NCBI GenBank assembly: GCA_021812385.1
Contig: JAKANO010000004.1
Span: 1 to 64,000, forward strand
Direction: 5' to 3'
Origin: Pseudomonadota bacterium
Lineage (GTDB): Bacteria; Pseudomonadota; Gammaproteobacteria; Burkholderiales; Thiobacteraceae
Length of the DNA: 64,000 nucleotides
Shown: positions 25,961 through 34,864 of the stretch, piece after piece
Layout of the letters: the number at the start of each line of letters is the position of its first letter
How positions within the stretch are numbered: position 1 is the first letter of the stretch
Made by a program: the position numbers and the translations under genes
The notes under the pieces: generated by a model
Database searches by the model: none
Told to the model about the DNA's origin: nothing
The model's input: only the letters and a program-made list of their open reading frames with translations

Positions 25961-27964
25961 ATGGCTATTGCAGCTCCAGGTATCGGGTCGAGTTTGGATG
26001 TGAATTCGATTGTTACCCAATTGCTCAACATCGAGCGCCAGCCGATTACGGTATTGGACCAGCGCGAAGCTGGCATCCAGGCCAAGATCACCGCGTTCGG
26101 CACCTTGCAGGGGGCATTGTCCAGCTTTCAGACGGCCGCGCAGGGTTTGAGCGACGCCAGTAAATTCTTGGCTTACAACGCGAGTTCCGGCGATAGCACG
26201 GTCGCCAGCGTATCCGCTTCATCCATCGCCACGGCGGCAAGTTACGCCTTGGATGTCACCACCTTGGCGCAGGCCCAGAAACTGGTGACAGTCGGCCAAG
26301 CGAGCGCCAATGCGACGGTTGGCAACGGCACGCTGACTTTTGATTTCGGCACGATCAGCGGCGGTACTTTCGATAGCGTCACGGGTAAATATACCGGCGC
26401 AGGCTTTGCCAGCAACGGCGGCGCTACGAAGACCGTTACCATCGATAGCACCAATAACTCGCTGCAGGGTATCCGCGATGCCATTAACAGCGCCAATATC
26501 GGCGTGGCGGCATCCATCGTCAATGATGGTAATGCAACTTCGCCTTATCGCTTGGTGCTGACACCGACCAATTCCGGGGCGGCCAATAGCCTCAAAATTT
26601 CGGTCAGCGGCGATGCTGCCTTATCCAATTTGCTGGCGCAAGACGTGTCTCCGGGCGGCACGCAAAATCTTGCGCAAACAATCACTGCGCAAAATGCAAC
26701 GTTCAAAGTCGACGGCGTTGCCATCACCAAGAGTAGCAACACGGTTTCGGATGTCATTCCTGGCGTGACCATCAACTTGCTGAAACCCGCTTCCAGCACC
26801 ACGCTCACGGTCTCGCGCAATACGCAAACCGTGCAAAATTCGGTGCAAGCCTTCGTCAAGGCCTACAACGATGTCAACAAAAACTTAACCACCGTGTCAG
26901 CCTATAACACCGCCACGCAGCAAGGCGCGATTTTACAAGGCGATTCGTCGGTCAGAAATATTCAAAATCAGATTCGCAACACCTTGAATTCCACCATTGC
27001 CGGCTTGGGCGGCAATTTAACCGCGCTCAACCAGATCGGCGTGTCGTTCCTGAAGGACGGTACGCTTTCGCTGGATTCGACTAAATTGCAAAGCGCGGTC
27101 GATAACAACTTTACCGATATCGCCAGTTTGTTCGCGGCCGTGGGTAAAAGCAGCGATAGCTTGGTTAGTTTTTTGGGCAGCGATGCCAATACGCGCCCCG
27201 GCAGTTATGCGGTTTCGATTACGCAAGTGGCGACGCAGGGCAAAAGTATCGGCGCTACGGATGTGTCCGGCGGCGTGACGATTAGCGGCGCAAACAATAC
27301 CTTGAATGTCAGCATCGATGGGGTGGCGGCAACGCTCACCCTGGATTCGGGCACTTATACCGCCACCGCATTGGCGACGCAGATTCAATCGAAAATTAAT
27401 GGCGCAAGCGCGCTCTCCAGCGCCGGTGCTTCGGTTTCGGTCGCCGTCAACGGCGCGACCTTGGCGATCAATTCCAACCGTTATGGTACTGGATCGCTCG
27501 TGACGGTGACCGGCGGTAGTGCGCAGGCATCGGTTTTCGGCACGGGTGTCGAGACTTCCGGTGTCGATGTGGCAGGAACCATCGGCGGTGTGGCGGCTAC
27601 CGGTGTCGGCCAAACGCTGACCGGTGCGGGGGATGCCAGCGGGCTGCGGCTGAACATCACGGGCGGTTCCGTGGGCAGTCGCGGCAGTGTGAATTTCTCG
27701 CAGGGCTATGCTTATCAACTGGATAAGCTGGTGAATAATTTTGTGGGTGCGAGTGGCGTGATTGCGGCTCGAACCAATGGTTTGAACAAAAGCGTTACCG
27801 ATATTAGTAACCAGCGTGATGCCTTGAACCTGCGCTTGACGGGCGTGGAAGCGCGCTTGCGGGCGCAATTTACGGCATTGGATACGCTCGTGAGCAAGTT
27901 TACCGCGACAGGTTCATTTTTGACGCAGCAGTTGGCAAACTTGCCAGGGTTTACTTCGAAATAA
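25961..27964 (+). CDS. fliD: FliD, flagellar filament cap
   Basis: 667 residues. The N-terminal FliD domain begins MAIAAPGIGSSLDVNSIV and contains the family's DxxxQLxxIERQPI-like segment (TQLLNIERQPITVLDQREAG). The C-terminal domain ends with a coiled region (VTDISNQRDALNLRLTGVEA, LDTLVSKFTATGSFLTQQL). A flagellin-IN motif occurs in the middle. GGAGG lies six bases before the ATG. Longer than the E. coli cap (468) but normal for betaproteobacteria. Confidence 0.95.
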   Translation: MAIAAPGIGSSLDVNSIVTQLLNIERQPITVLDQREAGIQAKITAFGTLQGALSSFQTAAQGLSDASKFLAYNASSGDSTVASVSASSIATAASYALDVTTLAQAQKLVTVGQASANATVGNGTLTFDFGTISGGTFDSVTGKYTGAGFASNGGATKTVTIDSTNNSLQGIRDAINSANIGVAASIVNDGNATSPYRLVLTPTNSGAANSLKISVSGDAALSNLLAQDVSPGGTQNLAQTITAQNATFKVDGVAITKSSNTVSDVIPGVTINLLKPASSTTLTVSRNTQTVQNSVQAFVKAYNDVNKNLTTVSAYNTATQQGAILQGDSSVRNIQNQIRNTLNSTIAGLGGNLTALNQIGVSFLKDGTLSLDSTKLQSAVDNNFTDIASLFAAVGKSSDSLVSFLGSDANTRPGSYAVSITQVATQGKSIGATDVSGGVTISGANNTLNVSIDGVAATLTLDSGTYTATALATQIQSKINGASALSSAGASVSVAVNGATLAINSNRYGTGSLVTVTGGSAQASVFGTGVETSGVDVAGTIGGVAATGVGQTLTGAGDASGLRLNITGGSVGSRGSVNFSQGYAYQLDKLVNNFVGASGVIAARTNGLNKSVTDISNQRDALNLRLTGVEARLRAQFTALDTLVSKFTATGSFLTQQLANLPGFTSK

Positions 27965-28057
27965 TAATTCTTGATGGCTGTCTCAAGCTTTGCTGAATTG
28001 GCTCGTTAATCTTAATCATTAGTAACGTGCATCCGAGAAGAAGCTAAGGATCCCAAC

Positions 28058-28570
28058 ATGGAAACGACAATGAACGCAGAACACACTCAAGCAATGCAGG
28101 CCTATAAATCCGTGGATGTGGATACGCGCGTGTTAGCGGCGAGTCCGCACCAATTGATCATGATGTTGTTCGACGGCGCGCTCGCTGCGCTGGCGCAAGC
28201 CAAGGAAAACATGTTGCGCCGCAATATTCCGGGTAAAGGCGCTGCCATATCGAAGGCGATCACGATTATCGACGACGGGCTGAAAGTCAGCCTCGACGAA
28301 AAAGCCGGCGGCAAGCTCGCCCAGGACATGAAGGTGCTTTATGAATACATGACCTTGCGCCTGATGTCCGCCAATCTTAAAAGCGACCCGGCGATTTTGG
28401 ATGAAGTTTCCGGTTTGCTCCAAGAAGTCAGCAGCGCGTGGCGCGAGATCGGCAATGCGCCGGTAGCGACCCCGAACGCTACGGCACAAGGAATGGCGCC
28501 AGGAATACCAAAAGGCGCTTTTGACCAAGCGCCGGCAGCGCGGCCCACCATGAGCTACGGTAAGGCTTGA
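28058..28570 (+). CDS. fliS: FliS, flagellin export chaperone
   Basis: 170 residues. The helical FliS core (QAYKSVDVDTRVLAASPHQL, IMMLFDGALAALAQAKENML, LDEKAGGKLAQDMKVLYEYM, LMSANLKSDPAILDEVSGLL) is followed by a 35-residue Pro/Ala-rich tail not present in shorter homologues. It binds the flagellin C terminus. It ends 2 bp before the fliT ATG. Confidence 0.93.
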   Translation: METTMNAEHTQAMQAYKSVDVDTRVLAASPHQLIMMLFDGALAALAQAKENMLRRNIPGKGAAISKAITIIDDGLKVSLDEKAGGKLAQDMKVLYEYMTLRLMSANLKSDPAILDEVSGLLQEVSSAWREIGNAPVATPNATAQGMAPGIPKGAFDQAPAARPTMSYGKA

Positions 28571-28572
28571 AA

Positions 28573-28899
28573 ATGGATCAGGCGCAAATTTTATCGACTT
28601 ACGCCGCAGCTTGGGCCATCACGCAGCGCATGCTGGCAGCCGCGCGGGATGAAGAGTGGGATGCGCTGATCGAAATTAGCCAAGACCGGGAAAATTTGCT
28701 GGCGCAGTTGATGCAGGCGCAACCGGCGCCTCCGACAGACCCGCGCCAAGCGGCTGAAATGGCATCGCTGATTCGCAGTATTTTGGCGGCCGATCAGCAA
28801 ATTCAAAGCCTGAGCCGGGCTTGGATGGGCGAGATCAGCAGCGTCTTAAACAGTGTGCAAGTGGAAAGGAAGCTGCTGAAAGCCTACGAATTTGTTTAG
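28573..28899 (+). CDS. fliT: FliT-like flagellar chaperone
   Basis: 108 residues from the ATG at 28573; a TTG at 28567 overlapping the fliS stop is an alternative. All-helical, with conserved spacing: LSTYAAAWAITQRMLAAARD, EEWDALIEISQDRENLLAQL, LIRSILAADQQIQSLSRAWM. FliT binds FliD and can inhibit FlhDC in enterics. Identity is supported strongly by position after fliS. Confidence 0.8.
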   Translation: MDQAQILSTYAAAWAITQRMLAAARDEEWDALIEISQDRENLLAQLMQAQPAPPTDPRQAAEMASLIRSILAADQQIQSLSRAWMGEISSVLNSVQVERKLLKAYEFV

Positions 28900-28947
28900 A
28901 AGCGCTGGCTAATCCTTTCCTGGCCGGCTTTTTATAGGAGGCTCGCC

Positions 28948-29160
28948 ATGTTTACGGCTTACTCCGCGGAGCGTCCGCCCACTTACTGGGCCGCTACTGA
29001 TCCCCTTGGCGACATCGGCCATATTCATCCTTTGCACCCTGATTTCGAGCGCAATCCTTATGCGCCGCTGGTACAGCGCCGCAATCCCCAAAAGAAGTCT
29101 CCCGAAAAAGAGCCGCGCAAACCCCAAGACCCCGAACACAAAGTCGATGATTACGCCTAA
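28948..29160 (+). CDS. Small hypothetical protein in flagellar cluster
   Basis: 70 residues, proline-rich and charged, with no membrane helix. It begins MFTAYSAERPPTYWAATDPL and ends in a KKSPEKEPRKP-type basic tail. A strong ribosome-binding site (AGGAGG, six bases before ATG) supports translation. I do not recognise a family. It lies between fliT and the DUF2802-like gene, so a motility role is only positional. Confidence 0.6.
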   Translation: MFTAYSAERPPTYWAATDPLGDIGHIHPLHPDFERNPYAPLVQRRNPQKKSPEKEPRKPQDPEHKVDDYA

Positions 29161-29183
29161 AATTGGTGTATTCGGAGGTGAAT

Positions 29184-29561
29184 ATGGACGCTGGTTTTGT
29201 GGTGAGTTGGAAAGAGCTGTTGGTCGTCGGCATTATCGTGCTGGCGGTTTATATCGCCGAAATGCTGCTGCTGATGGGTTCCGGCAAGTCGCTGGGCCAG
29301 CGTTTTGGGCGGCGCGCCGAAAACAAGGAGCTGGCCGAGATCAAGGCGCGACTGGCGCGGCTGGAAGCGCGCTTGGGGCCGTTACCTACGGAAAACGATG
29401 ATTCTGCCGATAGTATCGTTGAGATCGCATCCACGCCGTATAGCCGTGCATTTAATTTGGCCAAGCAGGGCGTGGACGTGACGCAAGTGGCGGCAAGCTG
29501 CGGCATTTCGCGCGCGGAAGCCGAACTCATTGTGGCAATGCAGAACAAACATCTGCAGTAA
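29184..29561 (+). CDS. DUF2802-like membrane-anchored protein
   Basis: 125 residues from the ATG at 29184 (GGAGGTG five bases upstream; the frame is open from 29163). One N-terminal transmembrane helix (LLVVGIIVLAVYIAEMLLLM) is followed by a coiled coil (ENKELAEIKARLARLEARLG). A C-terminal helix-turn-helix-like segment follows (AFNLAKQGVDVTQVAASCGI, SRAEAELIVAMQ), typical of DUF2802 proteins found in flagellar and chemotaxis clusters. Precise role unknown. Confidence 0.75.
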   Translation: MDAGFVVSWKELLVVGIIVLAVYIAEMLLLMGSGKSLGQRFGRRAENKELAEIKARLARLEARLGPLPTENDDSADSIVEIASTPYSRAFNLAKQGVDVTQVAASCGISRAEAELIVAMQNKHLQ

Positions 29562-29613
29562 CGCCGCCCGGCCATTTGGCCTTTGGGGCTGGCGCTAAAA
29601 ATGGTAAAGCCCT

Positions 29614-30795
29614 ATGGCGGTCAACAACGATGTACTGAATCAACTCCAGCTGCTGATCCGCGGATCGGCGCCGCAACTGATCGAGATTTCCGACCAGCCG
29701 ACTAAGGAGCTCGTGCCGTTTGTCCCCGGCGAGCGCTATGTCGCGAAGGTGCAAGAGCAGATCTCCGATGGTCGCTTTCTGGTGCAGATTCGCGATCAGA
29801 AATTAGACCTCAACTTACCGCGCAATACCCAGGCCGGCCAAAATATCGAATTGCGCTTTGTCTCCGCTACGCCGCGCTTGACCTTTGTCCTAGCGCAAGC
29901 CTTGCCGCAAGCTGCCGGCCAAGCGCCAACCCCGGTTAATTTGAGCGATGGCGCGCGCTATCTCAATGCGCTGTTGGATCGGGTGCAAACCTTGGCTTCT
30001 GAGCAAACCCAGGCACAAGCACCAGCATCAGCACAAGCACCGGCACCAGGCAAAGGACAAGCCACACCCCAAACGCAAGCTGCGCTCAGCTTGCTGAGCG
30101 CGAAGCCGGTATTGGAAGGCGCGCCGCCCGCAACCCCGCAATTTGCCGCGCTGCTCAAAGATGCCGTGAGCAAAAGCGGGTTGTTTTACGAATCGCATCA
30201 AGCGCAGTGGGCCGCCGGCGAAAAGCCCCTGACCGAATTGCTGCGCGAACCGCAGGGCAAGCTATCCGAGCCGCGCGCTTTTGCGCAGGCGCAAACGACG
30301 GCAGCGGCGCAGCCAGGGCAACCAGGACAATTGATCCAGCCGGATGCGGCGCAGCAGGTGAAAGCAGCTGCGGCAAATCACCTTGCCGCAAGCAGCGCCA
30401 CCTTGGCGGAGAATAAAAGTGCTGAACCCGTCCATCCGCAAACCGCGCCGCTGGTGCAGCAGCAACTGGATGTATTGGATACGCGCCAGCTGGTATGGCA
30501 AGGCCAAGTGTGGCCAGGGCAGGACTTGCGCTGGCAGATCGAAGAGCGCGCGGCACGCGAGGGCGAATCCGATGTGGCGCGCGAATGGCAAACGCGCCTC
30601 GATTTACATTTGCCAAATTTGGGTGAGGTCAACGCGCTGCTGAAAATTTCCCCGCAAGGCGGCATTCAGATTGCGCTGACAGCGCATTCCCCGGAAATTG
30701 CGCAGACTTTAAAAGCCGCGAGCGCAGCGCTGAATCAAAACTTGGAAGGTGCCGGATTGCAGTTGACGCGCCTTGAGGTGTCCAATGGTGGATGA
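29614..30795 (+). CDS. FliK-like hook-length control protein
   Basis: 393 residues. The N-terminal region GERYVAKVQEQISDGRFLVQI resembles the beta-barrel-like start of FliK-related proteins. The middle is Ala/Gln/Pro-rich with repeats such as APASAQAPAPGKGQA. The C-terminal domain (RLDLHLPNLGEVNALLKISPQGGIQIAL and LQLTRLEVSNGG) matches the Flg_hook domain. It probably secretes and measures, or controls substrate switching with a partner. It overlaps the FlhB-C gene by 11 bp. Whether this is the main FliK or a second paralogue cannot be told from the window. Confidence 0.8.
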   Translation: MAVNNDVLNQLQLLIRGSAPQLIEISDQPTKELVPFVPGERYVAKVQEQISDGRFLVQIRDQKLDLNLPRNTQAGQNIELRFVSATPRLTFVLAQALPQAAGQAPTPVNLSDGARYLNALLDRVQTLASEQTQAQAPASAQAPAPGKGQATPQTQAALSLLSAKPVLEGAPPATPQFAALLKDAVSKSGLFYESHQAQWAAGEKPLTELLREPQGKLSEPRAFAQAQTTAAAQPGQPGQLIQPDAAQQVKAAAANHLAASSATLAENKSAEPVHPQTAPLVQQQLDVLDTRQLVWQGQVWPGQDLRWQIEERAAREGESDVAREWQTRLDLHLPNLGEVNALLKISPQGGIQIALTAHSPEIAQTLKAASAALNQNLEGAGLQLTRLEVSNGG

Positions 30796-31096
30796 TCCGA
30801 AGCTGCACAAAAGCGCGATTGCCTTGCGCTACGAGGAAGGCACTTACGCGCCGAAAGTGGTGGCCAAGGGACGCGGTATTTTGGCGGAAGCGATCATTGT
30901 CCGCGCGCGTGAAGCCGGCGTGTATGTGCACGAATCGCCGGCCTTGGTTTCGCTGCTGATGCAAGTGGACATGGATCAATACATCCCGCCGGATCTATAT
31001 CGGGCGGTGGCGGAGTTGCTGGCTTGGCTGTATCAAATCGAGCATGGCGGGATCGCGACGAAAGCGCCGAGCTTGACGCTGCCGAAGGAATTGTAG
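30785..31096 (+). CDS. Stand-alone FlhB C-terminal (EscU/YscU-like) domain protein
   Basis: 103 residues equal to the cytoplasmic tail domain of FlhB only: HKSAIALRYEEGTYAPKVVA, AIIVRAREAGVYVHESPALV, MDQYIPPDLYRAVAELLAWLY. It lacks the membrane part, and the NPTH autocleavage motif is replaced by text around LHKSAIAL. Known as FlhB-related/FlhX-type proteins. The start within the fliK-like gene (overlap 11 bp, GAGGTG before it) points to coupled synthesis of the pair. The stop codon is the first part of a palindromic repeat. Confidence 0.85.
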   Translation: MVDDPKLHKSAIALRYEEGTYAPKVVAKGRGILAEAIIVRAREAGVYVHESPALVSLLMQVDMDQYIPPDLYRAVAELLAWLYQIEHGGIATKAPSLTLPKEL

Positions 31097-31152
31097 GGGC
31101 GAGGCATGCCTCGCCCGGTATTCAATGCGGGTCGGGCATGCCCGACCCCTAC
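31093..31152. repeat. Double palindrome repeat (family D)
   Basis: Two perfect 20-bp palindromes, GGGCGAGGCATGCCTCGCCC (31097-31116) and GGGTCGGGCATGCCCGACCC (31129-31148), lie inside an outer GTAGGGG / CCCCTAC pair. They separate the converging FlhB-C and glnD genes, and the first bases form the FlhB-C stop codon. I recognise this as a repeat text seen in unrelated bacterial genomes. Confidence 0.75.
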
Positions 31153-31173
31153 ATTGCGCTCGATGGGTTTTTC

Positions 31174-33756
31174 CTAACCCAAGGCCTGCATTAAATCCGT
31201 TTCGATTTGCAAAATCGTTTTTGTATTCGATAGCCGATTATCGTCGGCGCGTACCAAAAAAGTATCTTCCGCGCGCTCGCCCAGGGTGTTGATCTTGGCG
31301 GTGTGCAAGTGCACGCCATGCTTGAGCAAGATTTGCGCAATGCGCGACAACAATCCCGGTTGGTCGCCGGCAGTGACATTCAGCACGTGATACTGGCCTT
31401 TCTCATCCGGTGTTAAAACAATTTGCGGCGTGATCGGGAAGTGCTTCAAATGCCGGGAGATGCGCCCTTGCATGGGCGGCGTGGGCGGTTTGTCCTCGCT
31501 CAGTTGCTGCGTGAGTTCGAACTCGATATAGGACAGCAGGTCGCGAAAGTGCTGCGCGGTGTTGCCGGTATCCAGCACCAGAAAGGTGTCCAAGGCGTAG
31601 CGGTAGGGGGTGGTGTAAATTTTCGCTTCGACGATGGTGTAATTGACGCGCTCGAAAAATCCGCAAATGCGCGCAAACAAGTCGGCGCGATCGGGCGTGT
31701 AGATCATGACCTGGATGCCCTCGCCATTGGGCGCGATGCGCGCGCGGACAACGGGCCGCTCGGTATGCATCGCAGGATAGAGATGGCGCGTATGCCAAGC
31801 TATTTCCTGTGCCCGATGACGCAGGAAATAGCTGTCATCCAAGGCGCGCCAGAATAAGGCGTGCGCATCTTCGGGCACGGTTTCATGGCGCAGGATCTTG
31901 AGGGATTCCGCTTTGCGTATTTCCATTTGCCGGTCGATCGGGACTGCGCCATCGGTGAGCAAGCGGCGCGTGGCGTTGAACAAATCTTCCAGCAATTTGC
32001 CTTTCCAGGTATTCCATACCGTGGGGCTGGTGCCGCGTATGTCGGCCACGGTCAGCAGATAAAGCGCGGTCAAATGCCGCATATCGCCGACCTTGGCGGC
32101 AAAGGCGGCGATGATTTCCGGATCGGACAAATCTTGTTTTTGCGCCGTAGCCGACATCATTAAATGTTGCGCCACCAGCCAGGCGACTAAATGGGCGTCT
32201 GCTGCGCTGACACCGTGCTCGCGGCAGAATTTGCGTGCGTCGACCGCGCCCAGGGTGGAGTGGTCGCCGCCGCGGCCCTTGGCGATATCGTGAAACAGGC
32301 CCGCGAGGTAGAGCACTTCCGGCCGTTCGAAATTGTTGATGAGGCGGCTGCACAGCGGGTATTCGTGCTCGAATTCGCTGACGGCAAAACGCCGCAAATT
32401 GCGCACCACGAACAAAATATGTTCGTCTACGGTATAGACGTGAAACAGGTCATGCTGCATTTGTCCGACGATGCGGCCAAAGGCCGGGATGTAGCGCCCG
32501 AGGACGCCGTATTGATTCATGCGCCGCAGCGTGTGGGTCAGCCCGCGCGGGGCGCGCATGATCGCCATGAATTGCGCGCGGTTGCGCGCATCGCGCCGAA
32601 ATTGCGCATCGATGCGCGGTGCCGCCGCCACCAGTAAGCGCAAGGTGTTGGCGCTGATGTCCTGTAGCGCGGCTTGTTCTTGCAACAGCCAAAACACTTC
32701 GAGGATCGCGCTTGGCTCGCGTTCGAACAGATCCTGCGTGCGCGCTTCCAGCTGTCCGTGGCGGACGCAAAAACGTGCGTTGATTTCCTGTGTCTGTCCG
32801 TCTTGCGGGCTGGCGCGGGTTTTGATGTCGAGCAGCAAAATCTTATTCATCAAACCGACGCGCTTGGCGGCGCGATAATATTGCTGCATCAGCAGTTCGG
32901 CGGCCGTGCGCGCGGCGCGCGCTTGCAGCCCCAGTTCTTGCGATAGCGCTGCCTGGTAATCGAACAACAAGCGGTCTTCGCGGCGCCGCGCCAGGAAATG
33001 CAAGCGGATGCGCAGGTCGCGCAGCACCCGCTCCGCGCGGCGGATGTCGCGCGCTTCTTGTGCGGTCAGCAGCCCTGATTGCAGTAGTCCGGCCCACGTG
33101 TCGCCTAAACCGAGCGCGCGGCTGATCCACAAAATATTTTGTAAATCGCGCAAGCCGCCCGGGCTTTCCTTGAGGTTCGGCTCCAGGTTGTAGGTGGCAT
33201 CGTGGAAGCGCAAATGCCGCTGCTGTTGCTCCAGCAATTTGCCTTCGAGAAAGGCGCGGCTGTTGCTGGCTTGCGCACGCGCCTGTTGGAATGTTTTAAA
33301 CAATTGGGCATTGCCGGTAATCAAGCGCGCTTCGAGCAAATTGGTTTCGACGGTAATGTCCTTGCGCGCTTCGCTCATGCACTGCTCGATGGTGCGCACG
33401 CTGTGGCCGACTTCCAGGCCCATATCCCACAGATAGGTGACGAAGCGTTCCAGGCACGCCGCATGCTGGGCATCCGGCTCATGCTCGAGCAGCAACAGCA
33501 AGTCGATGTCGGAGTAGGGAAACAACTCGTGCCGCCCATAGCCGCCCACGGCGAGCAGCGCCATGTTGGCGGGCAAGCCCACTTCGCGCGCAGCGCCGCT
33601 CAGGACTTCATCGATCAGGTGCGATAGGGATTTGAGGAGTAATGCAGGGTCGGAGCGCTGCAAGTATTGCGTGCGTAATTGCGTGCGGTGCTCCGCAAGG
33701 ATTTTGCGCCAGCGCCCAGGGTCAAGAGCGGTACTCCGGGCAGCGCTTTCAGGCAT
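31174..33756 (-). CDS. glnD: GlnD, PII uridylyltransferase/uridylyl-removing enzyme
   Basis: 860 residues from ATG 33756, which overlaps the map stop by 8 bp; the frame continues upstream to 33891 inside map. The nucleotidyltransferase motif is in GGYGRHELFPYSDIDLLLL, the HD hydrolase motif is FHDIAKGRGGDHS, and two C-terminal ACT domains follow (VMIYTPDRADLFARICGFFE and NVTAGDQPGLLSRIAQILL). It senses glutamine and modifies PII, controlling glutamine synthetase. The map-glnD order, divergent from rpsB, is a common proteobacterial arrangement. Confidence 0.96.
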   Translation of the reverse strand: MPESAARSTALDPGRWRKILAEHRTQLRTQYLQRSDPALLLKSLSHLIDEVLSGAAREVGLPANMALLAVGGYGRHELFPYSDIDLLLLLEHEPDAQHAACLERFVTYLWDMGLEVGHSVRTIEQCMSEARKDITVETNLLEARLITGNAQLFKTFQQARAQASNSRAFLEGKLLEQQQRHLRFHDATYNLEPNLKESPGGLRDLQNILWISRALGLGDTWAGLLQSGLLTAQEARDIRRAERVLRDLRIRLHFLARRREDRLLFDYQAALSQELGLQARAARTAAELLMQQYYRAAKRVGLMNKILLLDIKTRASPQDGQTQEINARFCVRHGQLEARTQDLFEREPSAILEVFWLLQEQAALQDISANTLRLLVAAAPRIDAQFRRDARNRAQFMAIMRAPRGLTHTLRRMNQYGVLGRYIPAFGRIVGQMQHDLFHVYTVDEHILFVVRNLRRFAVSEFEHEYPLCSRLINNFERPEVLYLAGLFHDIAKGRGGDHSTLGAVDARKFCREHGVSAADAHLVAWLVAQHLMMSATAQKQDLSDPEIIAAFAAKVGDMRHLTALYLLTVADIRGTSPTVWNTWKGKLLEDLFNATRRLLTDGAVPIDRQMEIRKAESLKILRHETVPEDAHALFWRALDDSYFLRHRAQEIAWHTRHLYPAMHTERPVVRARIAPNGEGIQVMIYTPDRADLFARICGFFERVNYTIVEAKIYTTPYRYALDTFLVLDTGNTAQHFRDLLSYIEFELTQQLSEDKPPTPPMQGRISRHLKHFPITPQIVLTPDEKGQYHVLNVTAGDQPGLLSRIAQILLKHGVHLHTAKINTLGERAEDTFLVRADDNRLSNTKTILQIETDLMQALG

Positions 33757-34561
33757 GCGCGAGGCGCGCGCCTGGTTTGGCAGGCATGCCGGGGGAAACC
33801 GTGAGGACTTCATAGCCGGTATCGGTGACGAGCACGGTGTGCTCCCATTGCGCCGACAGGCTGTGGTCTTTGGTGACGATGGTCCAGCCATCGGCGAGTT
33901 GGCGGATATCGCGCTTGCCGGCGTTGATCATCGGCTCCACGGTGAAGATCATGCCGGGGATCAGTTTCAGGCCGGTGTTGGGTTTGCCGTAATGCACCAC
34001 TTGCGGCTCTTCGTGAAATTTGCGGCCGATGCCATGGCCGCAAAATTCGCGCACCACGCTATAGCCGCTAGCCTCGGCATGGCGCTGGATGACATGGCCG
34101 ATATCGCCTAAATGCTTTCCGGGGGCGATTTCTTCGATGCCGAGCCACATGCATTCATAGGTGATTTCGCATAGGCGCTTGGCTTGAATCGACGGTTCGC
34201 CGACATAAAACATGCGGCTGGTGTCGCCGTGAAAACCATCCTTGATCACGGTGATGTCGATGTTGATGATGTCGCCTTGCTTGAGTTTCTTGCCTTCGCT
34301 CGGCACGCCATGGCAAATGACATGGTTGACCGAGGTGCAAATCGACTTGGGGTAGGGCGTGTAACCCGGCGGCGCGTAATGCAAGGGCGCCGGAATCGTG
34401 CCTTGCTGCTGCACCATGAAGTCATGGCACAAGCGGTCGATTTCTTCGGTAGTCATGCCGGGTTTGACGAGCGGGCCGATGAAGTCCAGAACATCTGCCG
34501 CGAGCTTGCCCGCGACCCGCATTTTTTCGATTTCGTCCGCTGTTTTGATGGTAATAGCCAT
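33749..34561 (-). CDS. map: Methionine aminopeptidase, type I
   Basis: 270 residues of the pita-bread fold. Metal ligands are visible: D in NIDITVIKDG, D in FHGDTSRMF, H in GHGIGRKFHEE, E in FTVEPMINAG, and the final E in QWEHTVLVT. It removes initiator methionine. Divergent from rpsB across a 303-bp region. Confidence 0.97.
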   Translation of the reverse strand: MAITIKTADEIEKMRVAGKLAADVLDFIGPLVKPGMTTEEIDRLCHDFMVQQQGTIPAPLHYAPPGYTPYPKSICTSVNHVICHGVPSEGKKLKQGDIINIDITVIKDGFHGDTSRMFYVGEPSIQAKRLCEITYECMWLGIEEIAPGKHLGDIGHVIQRHAEASGYSVVREFCGHGIGRKFHEEPQVVHYGKPNTGLKLIPGMIFTVEPMINAGKRDIRQLADGWTIVTKDHSLSAQWEHTVLVTDTGYEVLTVSPGMPAKPGARLAHA

Positions 34562-34667
34562 AATAAAGGTAAGGAATTCCGTGAGTTATTGCGAGATTAT
34601 AGCAGGGCAAAGAATGTCGGGCCGAAAATTCCCGATGCGGTCCGGCGGCGCCAAAAATCCCAGCCCA

Positions 34668-34697
34668 TTGAATGCATTAGTCAGTTTGTGCTAATAT
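34668..34697 (+). promoter_or_regulatory. Candidate rpsB-tsf promoter
   Basis: TTGAAT (34668-34673), 18-base spacer, TAATAT (34692-34697). It would start the transcript near 34704, leaving a leader of about 160 nt before rpsB. Confidence 0.55.
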
Positions 34698-34703
34698 TCG
34701 CGG

Positions 34704-34864
34704 CTTCATTCCCGATCCGGGCAATTGCCTGGGGTAATGAAAATTCGCACACCCGCTTCACATAAAGGGTGCCGCGTTTGGCGCTTCCTAATATTTAAAT
34801 GGGGATCGCCAGCCGGTGTCAGCTAAGCGGGTGGAGGACTTAACCCTTTATCAGGAGTAATCAA
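34704..34864 (+). promoter_or_regulatory. rpsB leader region (possible S2 autoregulatory RNA)
   Basis: About 160 nt, GC-rich, with several self-complementary stretches such as CCCGATCCGGGCAATTGCC. It ends in TCAGGAG before the rpsB ATG. In proteobacteria rpsB is controlled by S2 binding to its leader. I see no sequence element specific enough to prove this here; the length and position are the argument. Confidence 0.35.
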
